Of a stretch of 64,000 nt of DNA, positions 11,501 to 23,238 are shown piece after piece; the first letter of the stretch is position 1, and the number at the start of each line of letters is the position of its first letter. Location: NCBI GenBank assembly GCA_010015655.1, contig ML976784.1, forward strand, positions 78,398 through 142,397. Direction: 5' to 3'. Below the pieces are notes generated by a model. That model ran no database searches and had not been told where the DNA came from. It worked only from the letters and a program-made list of their open reading frames with translations. The stretch comes from Bimuria novae-zelandiae CBS 107.79. Lineage: Eukaryota > Ascomycota > Dothideomycetes > Pleosporales > Didymosphaeriaceae. The position numbers and the translations under genes were made by a program.

Positions 11501-13781
11501 CGAATTCCTTGTATTCTTCTAGTAGATCTAGATCTTTAAGAACTATTTTAGTTTCCTAGACCTATATATAGCGCACCTGTCTAGGGTGTTAATATAAGAT
11601 CTTATCTATCTTATAAACTAATATTTTTTATATCTTAGATAGTTAGTTTCCCTTTCTCTTTTAGGGTTTCTAGGGGTTTCCCCTTTTACCAGGGCTTACC
11701 TAAGCCGTCGCTAATAAATTCCGGGGCAGGATTATTTATTTAATCTAGTTTATTTCTAGATTATATTATTCTAGCTAATTATATTTAATAATAGCTTTAA
11801 TATCTCCTATCTCTATAATAGTAAAGACATAGTGGCTCTCTAGGCCCTCTATATTAACCTATACTAGTGCTATCTTAAGGCGTAGCTAACTATTACTATA
11901 TCCTTATATCTAGGTCTTATTTATAAGTCCTATTTATAGTAGTGTTCTATTATTATAATATAGTATATAATATTTTTTAACTACTTATAAGGCAATTAGA
12001 CATGCGTCTGCCCCTAGGTTAATAAGTGCTATAATACGATATTTATGCACTATAATATCCTTAATTAAGTGTTTCTTAACTTAGTAAGTGTCTACTTAAT
12101 AAGCTATAATAATTACACTATTACTAGTATAGCTTATTACCTAGTAATAATCTAACGTGGTTCACCACCGAGCGGGCCAACCCCACCGAGCGGGCCAACT
12201 TTGCTAAATGCAGCCCACCTCCAGCTTATACCACAATGCCATCACAACATAACGCGCAACAACCTTATACTAAAAGCGCACTATAGCTTGCTATTTAAGC
12301 TATAATTAAAGATCGCGATAAGAGTGAAAGACACGTTAACGTACTTCACAAGCGAGTGTCTGATACAAGCGAGTGTCCAAAAACGCCAAGACCCCACCAA
12401 AACGTATTATCACCTATATTATAACGCGATGTCTTAACCACCTAATTAGCTACTAAAGTTAAAAGAAGCTTAATTATAGCTTGCGCTTTAGGCTATTAAA
12501 TAAGACGCGATACTTTTAATTCCGCGCGCTATAGCAATTTATAGTGCTTTAGAAAGAGTAATAAGGCGAAGACGCGCTAGAGTAACCTTTCAACCTAATT
12601 ATACGCCTAACTCTATAAATCTTCTAGCGATAGAGGAGCAGGTAATTATTTACTATATACTTAACCTAGACGCGCGAGGATTCCCTCCCCGGCTTGCTAC
12701 TATTAAAGATATAGCTAATTCTTTATTAGCTAAGCGGCGCCGTAAGCCTGTTAGCTAGCACTAGGCTATAAACTTTATAAAGCGCTAGCTAGAGCTCTAA
12801 GTCAAGTTTAATTAAAAGTATAACTATAAGAGAGCTCTTTATAAGGATCCTAAGGTTATGCAAGGCTGGTTCTGGCTTGTAAAGAATACTAAAGCCAAGT
12901 ATAGTATCCTGGACGAGGATACCTATAATTTCGATAAGACTAGCTTTATAATAGGCATAATATTAATAGGAGTAGTTATTACAGGCTCTAAGTAATAAAA
13001 TAGGCTAAAGAGCGTACAGCAAGGCAACTAGTAGTAGACTTTAGCTATCTAAGGCGTTAATGCGATAGGCTGGGCGATTCTACCCTTCTTTATCTTCTAG
13101 GGCAAGCACCACCTCTCTATCTAGTATAAAGAGAAGGATCTACCTTATAATTAGGTTATTACAGTCTCTAAGAACGGCTAGACAATAAATAAGCTTAGTC
13201 TATAGTAGCTAAAGCACTTTAACGCGCATATAAAAGGGCGTACTATTAGTAGCTATTAGCTACTTGTTATTAACGGCTACAAGAGCTATAACTTGCTTAA
13301 ATTCTAGCAATACTGCAAAGATAACAAGATTATTACTCTCTATATGCCTCTATATTCGTCGCACCTCCTGTAGCCACTAGATGTGGGGTGTTTCTCGCCG
13401 CTAAAGAAGGCGTATGGGCGCTAAGCCAAGGATCTAATGCGCAACCACATTACGTATATTACTAAAATTAAGTTCCTATCTTGCTTTATTACTACTTTTA
13501 AGGCTATAATTACTTAAAGTAATATTAAGAGAAGCTTTTAAGGCGCTAGCCTTATTTCCCTTAACCTAAAAGTAATAATATTAAAGTTTAACGTCCGTCT
13601 GCGTACGCCTTCGCCTTATACTATATACGATAGTATATGGCAGTCGCAGACGCCTAGTAACACCCTAGAATTTGGGGCACAATTGACGCTGGTAAAGGAG
13701 AGGATTTAGAGGCACCTAGATAGTTCCCCAATAAGCATGGTTGAGGCCTTTGAAAAGGTGGCAAAAGGCGTAGTAGTAGTA

Positions 13782-15889
13782 ACGTGTCCGTGCGCAGTGT
13801 GCCCGGATTCACAGTGTGCCCCGTAGAACACCAACGCGCGTCTTAACACCACAACTCTAACGCGCGATAACTCCACGACTATAGCTCTAATTAATAAGGC
13901 AATTAAGGATCTAAAATCGCGAGGTTTAGAAGAATAATTTACATTAAAGGAAGTTGCTAAAAAGCATGGCGTTGACCAGTTAACTCTAGGGCGGCGATAG
14001 AGAGGCGTAACAGGGCCTAAGGATGCTAGGCATGCCAGCAGGCAAGCTCTTAACCTATAATAAGAGTTAGAGCTTGTACGATATATTACTAAGCTTAATA
14101 AGCAAGACCTACCTCTTACAAGGGAGATAATTAGGAATTTCTTATTAGAAGTAGCCCGTTAGTAGCTTAGCGAGAGCTAGGTTACTCGCTTTATTAACTA
14201 GCACGAGATCTATCTTATCTTAAAGTAGACTACCGCTATAGATTGTACGCGCCACCTGGCTAATTCTAAATTAAAATACCATCTCTACTTCAAGCTACTA
14301 CATTAAAAAATCACTAAATATCACCTTAAGACTCGAGATATATACAATATGGATAAGAAGGGCTTCTTAATTAGCTTAATAGGCAAAAGCAAGAGGATAT
14401 TTAGCAGGCGTTAATAGGAGAAGAAGGAGGTTTAAGTATCTTTTTAAGATAGATTACGCGAGTTTTTAACACTCCTAGCCTACTACTACGCTAATAGGAG
14501 CTTACTACCTCTAGCCCTTATTTACGCAGCTAAAAAAGGAGCTATACAATTAAGTTAAGTAGAGGATATTAAGGCAGGAGAATATAAGGTCTTTATCTTA
14601 TTATCTCTAACAGGCTAGTTAAACGATAACATAGGCCTAGCTTAGCTTAAGCAGGTGTTTAATTACTATATAAAGTAGCGATTAGGGAGATAGCAATTGC
14701 TTATCCTTAATAGCTATAGATCTTATGTCACGATAGAGTTTATTAACTACTATAATTGCTATAGGATCCTCCTTATAGTCCTTCCTCCCTATTTAACTTA
14801 CACGCTCTAGCCGCTTAATGTAGTACTATTTAAGCTACTCTCTTAAGCCTACTCTAACAAGCTTACTAACTATCTACATAAGGCTTAAGGCCTTATTCTA
14901 ATTAAGAAAGGAAACTTCTTCCTACTTTTCTAAAGCGCCTAGATATTCTCCTTCACGGAGAGCCTTATATTAAAGGCCTTCGAAGCTACTAGGATCTGGC
15001 TAATAGACGCTAACGTTATCCTCCGTAGATTTGCCAGCACGCTAGAAGCTAAGAGAAGCTTATTATTAGGGCTCTCTAATTATAATTAGAGAAAGATAGA
15101 TTAATTAGTTTAAGCTGCTATTACTAATAGCTATTAGTATAAGGCAAGAAAGCTACGTTCTAGCGTTTACTATCTCTCTGTGTAGATTAAGCTATTAAAG
15201 CATAAGAATAAGGGCTTTAAGGAGGCTCTTTACTATAAGTAGAAATATAAGAAGAAAGATAAAGCCCTTAACCTTTAACAGCGCTAGGAGTATTATAGTA
15301 GCGCTATCTACTAGTCTCCTTGCAAGCTACGTGAAGCTTAAGCTAGAGAAGTAGTACGAGAGCAAGATAAGATAGAGGAGAAACTCTAAAAAGCACGGGC
15401 TAAGAAGTAGCGCGATAAGGCTTAACTATAGCGTTAAGTTAAGCTTAAGGAGAAGCGTGTAGAAAGGTAAAGGCTTAAGGATGTTAGGGAGTAAAAGAGA
15501 GCTAAGAAAGTAGCTAAACGCGCGCGTAAAGTTAAAGCTTAATACTAAAAAAAATCTATCTAATAAGCTTAATAACGTAAGTGTAAAGCCTTACGAGTAG
15601 TCTTACTAAGTAATAAGCATTAAAAACGCGCTGGCGCTACTCACGCTAGTATTTAAGCTAGAGATAAGCTATTTACTACTCTAGCTAAAGTTACATTACG
15701 TGGCCGCAACGTTAACCTCCTATAAAAATATAGATAGTATAAGTTGATCGCAAGCATCTAATTACTACAACACTATATTTCTATTAATATTAAGCTATTG
15801 TGTGGCGCTGTACAGCCTCATTTTGAGATTAGGCATATGGTGTTCTGCGGGGCACACTGTGAATCCGGGCACACTGCGCACGGGCACGT
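13782..15889 (+). mobile_element. D: Tan1/pogo-like transposon nested in B1
   Basis: The TIR begins ACGTGTCCGTGCGCAGTGTG, and its complement ends at 15889, with TA at 13780-13781 and 15890-15891. Two CAGTGTGCCC units lie 17 bp apart in each end. At 2108 bp it is uninterrupted and the innermost guest of the left tower. Confidence 0.95.
13881..15761 (+). pseudogene. Transposase of D (Tan1-like pogo)
   Basis: The start is placed at ATA 13881 (former ATG, giving MALINKAIKDLKSRG). With stops as Gln it contains an N-terminal homeodomain-like region (LKEVAKKHGVDQLTLGRR) and a second DNA-binding block (LTREIIRNFLLEVAR). The first catalytic block is YNMDKKGFLIS, with Asp kept. The second, LLILNSYRSYV, has Asn for Asp. 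A long Lys/Arg/Gln-rich helical tail follows (RAKKQRDKAQLQRQVKLKEK). The stop TAA 15759-15761 is in the same frame as the start. The charged tail distinguishes this group from A, B and H, which end in zinc knuckles. Confidence 0.85.
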
Positions 15890-18555
15890 TACGTAGCGCA
15901 TAAGCTGGTGTTGGCGCAAAAGCAGATCACTAAGCTATAAGCTACTAATAAGGCCGCCACACGACGGAAATTATATAAAAGAAAGTGACTATAGCAGGAA
16001 GGAGTTCTTATAGCTAAAGAGGGCCAGCAACTAGCTACTCTAAAGGACTTTAAGGCGCGTAGTAATAAGAAGAAGGCAAAGAAGATAGTGCGCGCTAATA
16101 GAGGCGAATTTACTTAATAGCGCTATAGACGCTATAGTAAAGCTAGGCATAATTCGCGCACGTGTAAAGAAGAAGTAGAAGTAGATTCTGAGTAGATTAG
16201 CCTACTACAATTCCTTATAAATATATATGCGCGTTCTGTACTATTGTGCAGAGTATAGATTTTGGTAGGGTCTTGGCGTTTTCGGACACTCGCTTGTGAA
16301 GTACGTTATTATAGCCTTTAGCATGCCTTAAATAATAGTATAATAACAACGCTAAGGAGCCCTCTCTTAACGCGATCGCGAGCCCAACTTAAAGAAGCTA
16401 ACTAAGCTAGAGGAGGAGGCTCTAGTCCGACGTATACTTAAGCTTAACTAGCGAGGAATAGGTGTAATAAGGGATATAGTCTAAGATATAGCTAATAATC
16501 TACTTACTAAGCGCGGTAGATAGCCTATTAGTAAATACTAGATAGATAGGCTTAAGACGCGTACGCTAGAAATTAAGCTTTAAAAGAGCTATCTATATAA
16601 TTATTAGCAAGCCCTAAACGAAGATCTACGTATTATAACGCCCTAGTTCAAGCTAGTTACTAATACTAAGGCTAAGTACGGTATTGCTAATAACGACACG
16701 TACAACTTCAACGAGACAGGCATTATAATAGGGGTAATACAGGGTTAGATAGTCTTTACAGGCTCTAAGAAGTAAAGTAACCTAAAGAAGATTTAACCTA
16801 GTAACTATAAATAGGTTACTAATATTTAGGGTGTTAGCGCTAAAAGCTAGGCTCTGCTACCCTTTTTTATCTTCCCTAGTAAGGTTCTAATCACGTCCTA
16901 GTTCTATAATCTACCCCGAGACTAGGTTATTAAAGTTAGTCCTAATAGCTAGACGTTAAATAAGCTTAGTCTTATCTAGCTAAGGTACTTTAATACTTAT
17001 ACTAAGGCGCGTAGTTTAGGTGCACACTAGCTACTAATTATAAATAACTATAAGAGCCACTACTCACACGAATTCTATAAATACTGTAAGGAATAGAAGA
17101 TTATTATTCTCTATATACCTTTACACTTATTACACCTCTTGCAGCCACTTAATGTAGGTTGTTTTTCGCCTTTAAAGCGGGCGTATAGTAATAAGATTAG
17201 TAGCTTAGCACGGTATAGCACTAAGTAGATTAAGAAGGAGGTCTTTCTACCAGCCTTTAAAGTAGCTTTTAAAAAAGTAATAATAAAGGCGAATATCTGC
17301 GCAGGCTTTAGAGGTGCTAAATTAGTCCTACACGACCTAGAGGCGGTGTTATTAAGACTTAATATAGTTCTTTGTACGCTAACTCCACCTAACGTAAAGG
17401 ATACCCTATAGGAATTAAAAACACTAAGTAACCTCCGCGAGATAGAGGCTTAGTTAACGCTAGTTTATAAGCGTGTATAGAAGTATAGAGATTTATTAGT
17501 TTCTCCGCTTTTTAGAGCTATTAAGCAGCTTAACAAAGGTGTTATATTAATAGGGCACGAAATAGTGTTAATATAATAAAAAATAGCAGGGCTTTATAAG
17601 GTAATAGAGATAGTAATAGAGGTAAAAAGTTAAAAAAGGAAGTATATTCAGGCAGCTAAGACACTTATAGTAAGAAAGGTAGTCAATTTAATGGCTAAAA
17701 AGGATAGTAGTGGGCAAAAGGAGGGTAAAGAGTCTACAAAGAGGGTGCGTGGGCAGAGGCGCTACGGACATTATAGTAAAGCTGGCCACAACGCTCGCAC
17801 CTGCGTAGTAGAAATTATAAATCCATCTAATAGTAATAAGTCTAAATAGTATTTCTATGTTCTGCGAATTATAGTAAATTATAGTGGTGTTGTAGGAGGC
17901 GCTTCGCAATAGACTGACTTTTAAAAAGTGGCCCGCTCGGTGGGGTTGGCCCGCTTGGTAGTAAACCACGTTAGTTTTTTAAGTCCTTAGACTTATTCTA
18001 GACCTCTTATAAGGCCTCTGCCTCTTAGATCTAACTTTTAAGTTAGGCTAGCTTTAAGACTTTTTTAACCCTATACTATTTATATTACTATTTATATAGT
18101 GTATAGGTCTCTCTAATCCTATTAGATTTGTATACTCCAGGTATCCTATATTGTGGGCAATTTAGAGTAAGGCACTTGTTCTAGACTAATATATCGTGTC
18201 TTAAGTAGTTATTAGAGGAAGCTACTTCTTCCTGTAGGCTTAGGTATATAAAGCACTATAGGTTATATTAGTTTTATTTTATTATTAAGTAGTCTACGTC
18301 TCTTCCTAGCTAAGTACTCCCTATTATTATACTAGTGTTATAGGGGTCTAAACCCTAAGGGAACTAGCCTGTCTTAAATTTATATCACCTATATAACTTA
18401 TAAGTAATATTAAAATATTAGTACTAGCTATTTTACTTATAGTACTTAGCTTAATAGGTAAGAAAGTGCTCGTGGTAGTTCCTTAGCATACTATACTAGC
18501 CCTTTTTTAGCCTATAGTACTTTAAGCTTCCTAGAAAATAGAAGGCTTTAACTTT

Positions 18556-19165
18556 AGCTTTTAAGTGCTGTTGGCATCCTTTGCGCGTGCATTGCCACCA
18601 TTTGGCGTGTGTATGTTGTTCCTGTATCGTGACCTGGCGTAGGTACTGCTTCGGGGGTCCCTGTAGTTTTTCGGCAAGCTAATAGGCGTCCCATGCGTGC
18701 GGCCCTTGCACGATCACCTTCGTCTCGCACTGAGACAAGTGATGTAGCGTACTGATGCATATCTAGCAGGTGTCGTTTGCTAGTCGTTGGAAGATCTGGT
18801 ACTTATGGAGGGTTTTTCGTCCCTCCCCCCATTCTTCTACTGGCTCGGGGATCTCTTGCGTGAGATCCACCTCCTCCGCCTCTGCTGGCGTGAGGGTGGC
18901 CATGGCCACTCGTAGGAGGTTGGTCGTATTGACCTTGGTCTCCTGACCTTCGCAATCCTTGGCGAAGTGGCCTTGTTTGCCACATCGGAGGCAGGCCTTG
19001 TTCTTGAACCTCCGTTCTCGTTCCTCTTGCGAGATGCCGTTCCTGCTCTGGTAGGCCTGGTAGCCCTTCTTTGGTTTATACGGCTGCTTTCCCTTGCCGT
19101 TCTTCTTCCTGTACCATCGGGCTTCGTCGGCCATGATGACATCTCCGTCCCGATCTCTTCCTGAG
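18556..19165 (-). other. Un-RIPed GC-rich island inside GyB gag
   Basis: About 610 bp keep CpA and TpG and are visibly G+C rich, while GyB on both sides is strongly RIPed. It covers the gag C-terminus: the CCHC knuckle, an acidic stretch and a WWQCTRKGCQQH block. The coding frame continues through both borders, so this is not an insertion. Two TAG codons inside (one at 18760-18762) fit former CAG. Confidence 0.75.
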
Positions 19166-20478
19166 GGTCGAATATTAGTTTCTTTCCTAGAGAGTAGTTA
19201 GGTGCTATGCTGTTTCTCTAGCTTTTATTCGTACAGGCAGTTATCTGCTTTAATAGCGTTATTTATAAGTTCTTTTAGATTATCTACTTTTCCTTAGTAG
19301 ACTAGTTTATCCTTAACTATTTCCTTTAGTCTATTATAGTAGGTAATTATAAGTAGGGCTTCTCCTTATTTATTAAGCTCTACCACGATCTATTTAAACT
19401 CTAGTGTATAAAGTACTGCTAATCTTTCTTAACGTAGGCGTTAAAGGCGTATTTTAGCCTAATATTCTTTATTAATTATACTAAATATCCTTTTTATAGC
19501 TTTATAAAAGGACTCCTGGTCTTTAAAGGTGTCCTTAGTAGCTTCTAAGTTATAATCTTCTAGTTTACTATTCTTAAGGAAGTTGTTAATTATTAGTCTT
19601 ACTTATATAGTTACTTTATCTTATATATTTATATAGGTAACTAGAATCTTATCTTATTCTGTATTAAACCTTCCTAGGTTATAGTAAATAAATAGTTTTA
19701 TCTATATTAGGAACGTTCCTAGATAACCTTTCTTAGTATAAGGTTTAGGTTTTAAGACTTTTAGTTAGTACTTTACCTTCTTCTAGGTGTTTATTTTTTT
19801 GCTTATATAATTAATAATTTCCTATAGCTAGGCTATTTAGGCTACTTATTTAGTAACTATTTCTTATAGTGTCTTTTCCTTAAGTGCTAGAGCTATAGTG
19901 GTTAAACTAGGTCCTACTATTATACTATAAGGTAGTTAAAGTGTTATAAAGCGCTTATACTTTATTCTAATCTAAATTAGAGTAGTAAGGTATTATAGTA
20001 CTTTATAAATTATTTAATAATATAAGTTAATGCGACACTTAGCGCGAGGCTAAATAATTTTATTTTATAATAAAGTAAGATAACTATTAGTCTATATAAG
20101 AGAACGCACTCGCACAGAAGATATATAAGTTAACTACAAGAAAGAAATAATATAAGAGAATTATTATATTATATACTAGTCTGTTTCTTCCTCTGTCCCT
20201 GGGTGATCTGGCCCCCTTGGCAGATTACCTTAGTTTAAAGCTCTTAGCGGATCACCTTAATCTAGAGCTACTATTAGATTAAGATTATATAACCTTAGCT
20301 AACATAAGCAACCCTGCGAGCCCTTACGGGCTAGTTATAGCATAACCTTATCTGCCTCCCCCTATTTATCCTTATTTATAGTTGTGTTACTATCTAGGCT
20401 TCCTAAGCTCGTGATAATAATCATAACACCAGAGTGTGCAAATAATCTAATTCTATAATAAACTATAAAATAACTAAC

Positions 20479-20832
20479 TGTCACGAGAGTAACGAGTATG
20501 AGTGTCTTAGCCCACGACAAGCTAGATCGATATTACTACGTTCGATATCTACGTGTAGGTATAAGTCATTAGATAAGGAGAAAAGGTCTTCTCCCCCTAT
20601 ATAGCGTGGATCTATCTATCTCGCTTAGTCTAGGTACTAATACCTAGATGGCTAGCGTCGTGTCTAACCAATTAGAAGTAAGCTTCGGGGCCTGGGCCAT
20701 CGGACCTTCGGGCCTAGGCTATCGGACCTTTGGTTCCTAAAGTATAAGTTCGGAGGCAGAAGTCTATGTACTAACGTACTATTGTCAATAGTACGTCTAG
20801 GCTGTCAGGTTGCCTAGGAGGTTACTGTGACA
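20479..20832. repeat. Solo LTR (354 bp), weakly RIPed
   Basis: It starts TGTCACGAGAG and ends GGTTACTGTGACA, with mirror-image TGTCAC/GTGACA tips and a 5-bp duplication CTAAC at 20474-20478 and 20833-20837. It interrupts the GyA LTR. It is richer in G+C than its surroundings and carries an internal near-duplication around CGGGCCTAGGCTATCGGACC. No matching internal region is in the window, so it is a recombined remnant of a family otherwise absent here. Confidence 0.88.
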
Positions 20833-20984
20833 CTAACTAGGAGATTTACGAATCTATTATAAAGATATACTTATAGTATATTAAGTTAATTATAAAGAGT
20901 AAGAGAAGTATAGAAAAACTCTTAAACTATATACTCTTTATTTTAGTCCTTACTATTATTAAAATTATTATTATAGTCCTACTA

Positions 20985-21115
20985 AGATTTCTAGAAGGAG
21001 GGGCAAGAAACTCTGTTTATATCTAAAAAGTACGAAGATTTCGCAGAGCTATTTCATAAGCAAGACAGCAAAACACTCCCAAAACACTAGGAATGGGATT
21101 ATAAGATCTACCTAT
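20985..21115 (+). pseudogene. Small forward-strand gypsy RT fragment at a rearranged junction
   Basis: One forward frame reads YEDFAELFHKQDSK then TLPKHQEWDYKIYL, the conserved start of gypsy reverse transcriptase. It is only about 130 bp, little RIPed and points opposite to GyA, whose integrase begins right after it. It has taken the place where the GyA chromodomain and 3' end should be. Inferred to be a fragment joined by rearrangement. Confidence 0.55.
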
Positions 21116-21785
21116 ATTAGAGTATTTTTATATTAATAGTTTACTAGGCGCTCTTATTCTTACTAGGCTATTATTATTTTTACCTAAGTAAAGTTAAAAA
21201 CTTTTTTAAACTTCTTTATTATTACCTTTGCGGCCTTCTTTATATTAGTTCTAAGCTCTAAGGCCGAACTCCATGTCCAAAAATTCTTAACTAGTTTAAT
21301 ATTCTAGATATAAGATAGGAAAAATAGGCTAACTCCTATTAATATAGCTTTTCGCCCTTTAATAGCTATCTAAGCTATAGGAAGCCACTTTATCTAATTA
21401 TCTTATTACTAGTTATAATATGCCTAGAGGTAGGCTTTAAAGATAGAGTTTATTTATTCTATCTACCTATCTATTTCTAAGTGCTTTACTATAGACAATC
21501 TTTAGTTAATACCTACTTATTTATAAAGTGTAGTCTAAAATTCGCTCACGAATTGTCCCCCGCGGTCTAATATAATAGAGAAAGGGAAGAAGTAGTCTAC
21601 TACCTAGTATTAAAGAATACTATTATAACTGTAGGTATATTAAAATTTAAAAAACTAATAAACTTAGGATCCTTACTAAGTCTATTTATAATTACTATAA
21701 TATTCGTGCAGCTATTGCTCTTAGGTAGAGTAATAATAAAGTCTATTATAATATCTTTCTATTCTTATTTAGGTAGTAGTAAGGG
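21116..21785 (-). pseudogene. GyA integrase, C-terminal part
   Basis: The minus-strand frames, reading TAG/TAA as Gln and allowing small shifts, give an integrase core end (RILDYTLQISRYQLKIVYSK, then RNRQVDRINKLYLQ), matching the family pattern SDRG..FVSEF ... HPQTDGQTERVNQ. It is separated from its N-terminal part at 32668 by insertion of GyC at CTTTA. It is truncated before the chromodomain. Confidence 0.6.
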
Positions 21786-21944
21786 CTTTATGTTACGATC
21801 ACGAATCCCACAGGAACAAGGAGACTAGACAATTACGCTAAGAAAGTAATTATTAGCGAAATAACCAGGTCGCGGAAACACACGAAGACGCAGGACAGCT
21901 TAGATTAGTAGTTACGTAATATAGTCCCGCATAAGCGAGAAGTC

Positions 21945-22010
21945 TAAGGAACTACAAAAGTCCTAAGGACTATAAAATTCCTAGGGACTACGAAACTCCC
22001 AGGGACTATA
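21945..22010. repeat. Minisatellite in the GyC 5' LTR
   Basis: Several tandem units of about 24 bp centre on GGACTAYRAAASTCCYAGG (AGTCCTAAGGACT, ATTCCTAGGGACT, CTCCCAGGGACT). Only about two units remain at the corresponding place in the 3' LTR (32317-32350). Each unit contains a short palindrome TCCTAGGGA. Confidence 0.7.
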
Positions 22011-23238
22011 ATAGCTTAGCAGGACTATAATAGCGATTTAGATAATAGTAAGGACTAAGATAAATAGTATATAGTCTAATAATTTCTCTATACTTCTCCT
22101 ACTCCTTATAATTAACTTAGTATACTATACGTACATTTCTTATAGTAGATTAGTAAATCTCCTAGTTAGTTATTTTATAGTTTATTATAAAATTAGATTA
22201 TTCTAGAAACCTACTTCGTAGCTACCTCTAGCTTTTAATTACTAAATATCCGTAAGATAGTTCTACCCTTAACCTATCCTCCCCTAACCTAAACTACAAA
22301 GGGTAATCTCAATAAAGTCGGCCGTCACGTGCAGCAGGGATTCCTGCAGGGGTAGCAACTTCAAAAGTCGCGCATCTTAATTCCATCTAAAGTACGAACA
22401 AATACACCCAAATAAGATGCTCTAATTATGCTGTAAAGTTGTTCTGGCCACCTGCGTCCTCGCAGAGCTCTGCAACGCGCATAAAGTAGGTGGGATGAAG
22501 CTTTTCGGCCATATACTGCCTGAGTGTCTTATCACCTTGCCAGACCTCCTTTTTGGCCTCCTTGGAACTTGATAGGCATTCGTAACTTGCCAAAAAACCT
22601 TCTAGATGCCCAAAACAGCGCTCAATTAGGTGTAAGTCGGGTGAATTGGGAGGCTGAGGGCCAAACTTGATTCCTAGAGCTTTAATTTCTGGCTGGCAGT
22701 ACTAGAGGCCTAGTAAGTGTAGGTAAACGTTATTTTAAATTAAATAAATAGTTGCGCCTTGGTTATTGTCGCGTATAGTGTAGTAATAAAGGAATAGGTG
22801 TTTCTTAAGTATATTCTTTGCGTACTAGATGCCGTTTATGCCCTTCCCTCCTTTGCATACAAACTCCTCTGTTTTAAAGAACTTTCTATAGTAAGAGGTT
22901 TCTTAATACCTACGCGGAGAGCTCCACCTTTCTTACTAGTAGCCTTATTAGTAGCTTAGCGTTAACTATTATTATAGGCAATATTATAATTAATTTTCTA
23001 TAGTTACTACTTCTTATAGGTGCTAGCGACAGTCGCGCAAGAGCGTTTAACCTTAAGGGCCTCCTTTGCTATATTATTTGTGTAGGAGTCGCGTTGTATA
23101 AGGTCTTCACGGCTTACATTGTCGTCCTAAGCCTAAATAACGTAAGGGCGTTAATAGGAGTAAGTAGTATTAGTTAAAGTGGCAGCGTAGATTATAAGAC
23201 TAAATTTAGGTGGCGTTGCAGGCAGTGCGTAGACGTTA

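Larger units (their letters stand above)
12429..16195 (+). pseudogene. Transposase of B1 (pogo/Fot1 DDE), split by D
   Basis: ATG at 12429. Stops read as Gln give a classic pogo N-terminus: ARGFPPRLATIKDIANSLL followed by KPVSQHQAINFIKR, a CENP-B-type helix-turn-helix. The first catalytic block YNFDKTSFIIG keeps Asp. The second, LLVINGYKSYN, has Asn. The C-terminal RYRRYSKARHNSRTC fits a CCHC knuckle with two Cys turned to Tyr. Length after removing D is 1657 nt, four more than B2, so at least one small indel exists. Confidence 0.88.
12339..16306 (+). mobile_element. B1: pogo/Fot1-like transposon, family B, nested in A2
   Basis: The TIR begins ACGTACTTCACAAGCGAGTG, and its complement ends at 16306, with TA at 12337-12338 and 16307-16308. 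The TIR holds two ACAAGCGAGTGTC units 17 bp apart. Without nested D it is about 1858 bp, against 1871 bp for B2. It interrupts the A2 transposase after about 34 codons. Confidence 0.95.
12236..17849 (+). pseudogene. Transposase of A2, split by B1
   Basis: It begins MPSQHNAQQPYTKSAL at 12236. The frame breaks at 12337 and resumes after 16308, giving 1644 nt in total. The first DDE block is YNFNETGIIIG, with Asn for Asp. The second is LLIINNYKSHY, also with Asn. The C-terminus has a zinc-knuckle-like block like that in A3. Many TAG/TAA are present. Expected product length is about 547 residues, usual for Fot1-type transposases. Confidence 0.88.
12155..17971 (+). mobile_element. A2: pogo/Fot1-like transposon, family A, with nested B1
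   Basis: TIRs start ACGTGGTTCACCACCGAGCG (left) and end with a decayed complement (right), with TA at 12153-12154 and 17972-17973. Subtracting B1 and its TA leaves 1847 bp, exactly the length of A3. It interrupts the protease-proximal part of GyB. Confidence 0.95.
8519..19920 (-). pseudogene. gag-pol of GyB, interrupted by A2 and RIPed
   Basis: The start is placed at ATA 19920 (former ATG) directly inside the 5' LTR. Gag carries a retrotransposon capsid-like block (YTKKGYLGTFLIQIKLFIYY) and a CCHC zinc knuckle CLRCGKQGHFAKDC at about 18950-19000. The protease reads ALINLGADACLI near 12000 (family DSGA, here NLGA). RT has YLDN near 10950, where the second Asp is lost. Integrase follows, and the chromodomain YKCLVKWEG lies at about 8640-8760. 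Stops are nearly all TAG/TAA at Gln or Trp positions. The 18763-19134 stretch is an open piece of gag, and the 18554-18760 open stretch is out of frame. Confidence 0.88.
7806..20419 (-). mobile_element. GyB: Ty3/gypsy retrotransposon with chromodomain
   Basis: LTRs of about 475 bp (7806-8280, 19942-20419) flank one gag-pol frame on the minus strand. A2 with its nested guests occupies 12155-17971. Removing A2 leaves a 5583-nt frame, divisible by three. Pol order is protease, RT, RNase H, integrase, chromodomain. Between pol and the 3' LTR lies a fragment of an antisense zinc-cluster ORF. The element itself is inserted in the GyA LTR. Confidence 0.9.
7703..20980 (-). repeat. 3' LTR of GyA, split by GyB and a solo LTR
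   Basis: The segment 7703-7805 plus 20420-20478 plus 20833 to about 20980 reassembles a sequence matching the complement of the GyC LTR along most of its length. The flank TACGC precedes 7703. The split point of GyB has imperfect duplicates, ATAAT on the left and ATCAT on the right. Confidence 0.65.

Noticed and set aside
18554..18760. 68-codon open stretch in the GC-rich island
   Set aside because: Gag continues through this segment in another frame (WWQCTRKGCQQH) after a RIP-type TAG; this stretch is out of frame.
18967..19164. Forward open stretch with hydrophobic residues opposite the gag zinc knuckle
   Set aside because: It is the complement of gag, in a region kept GC-rich; no start context or homology.
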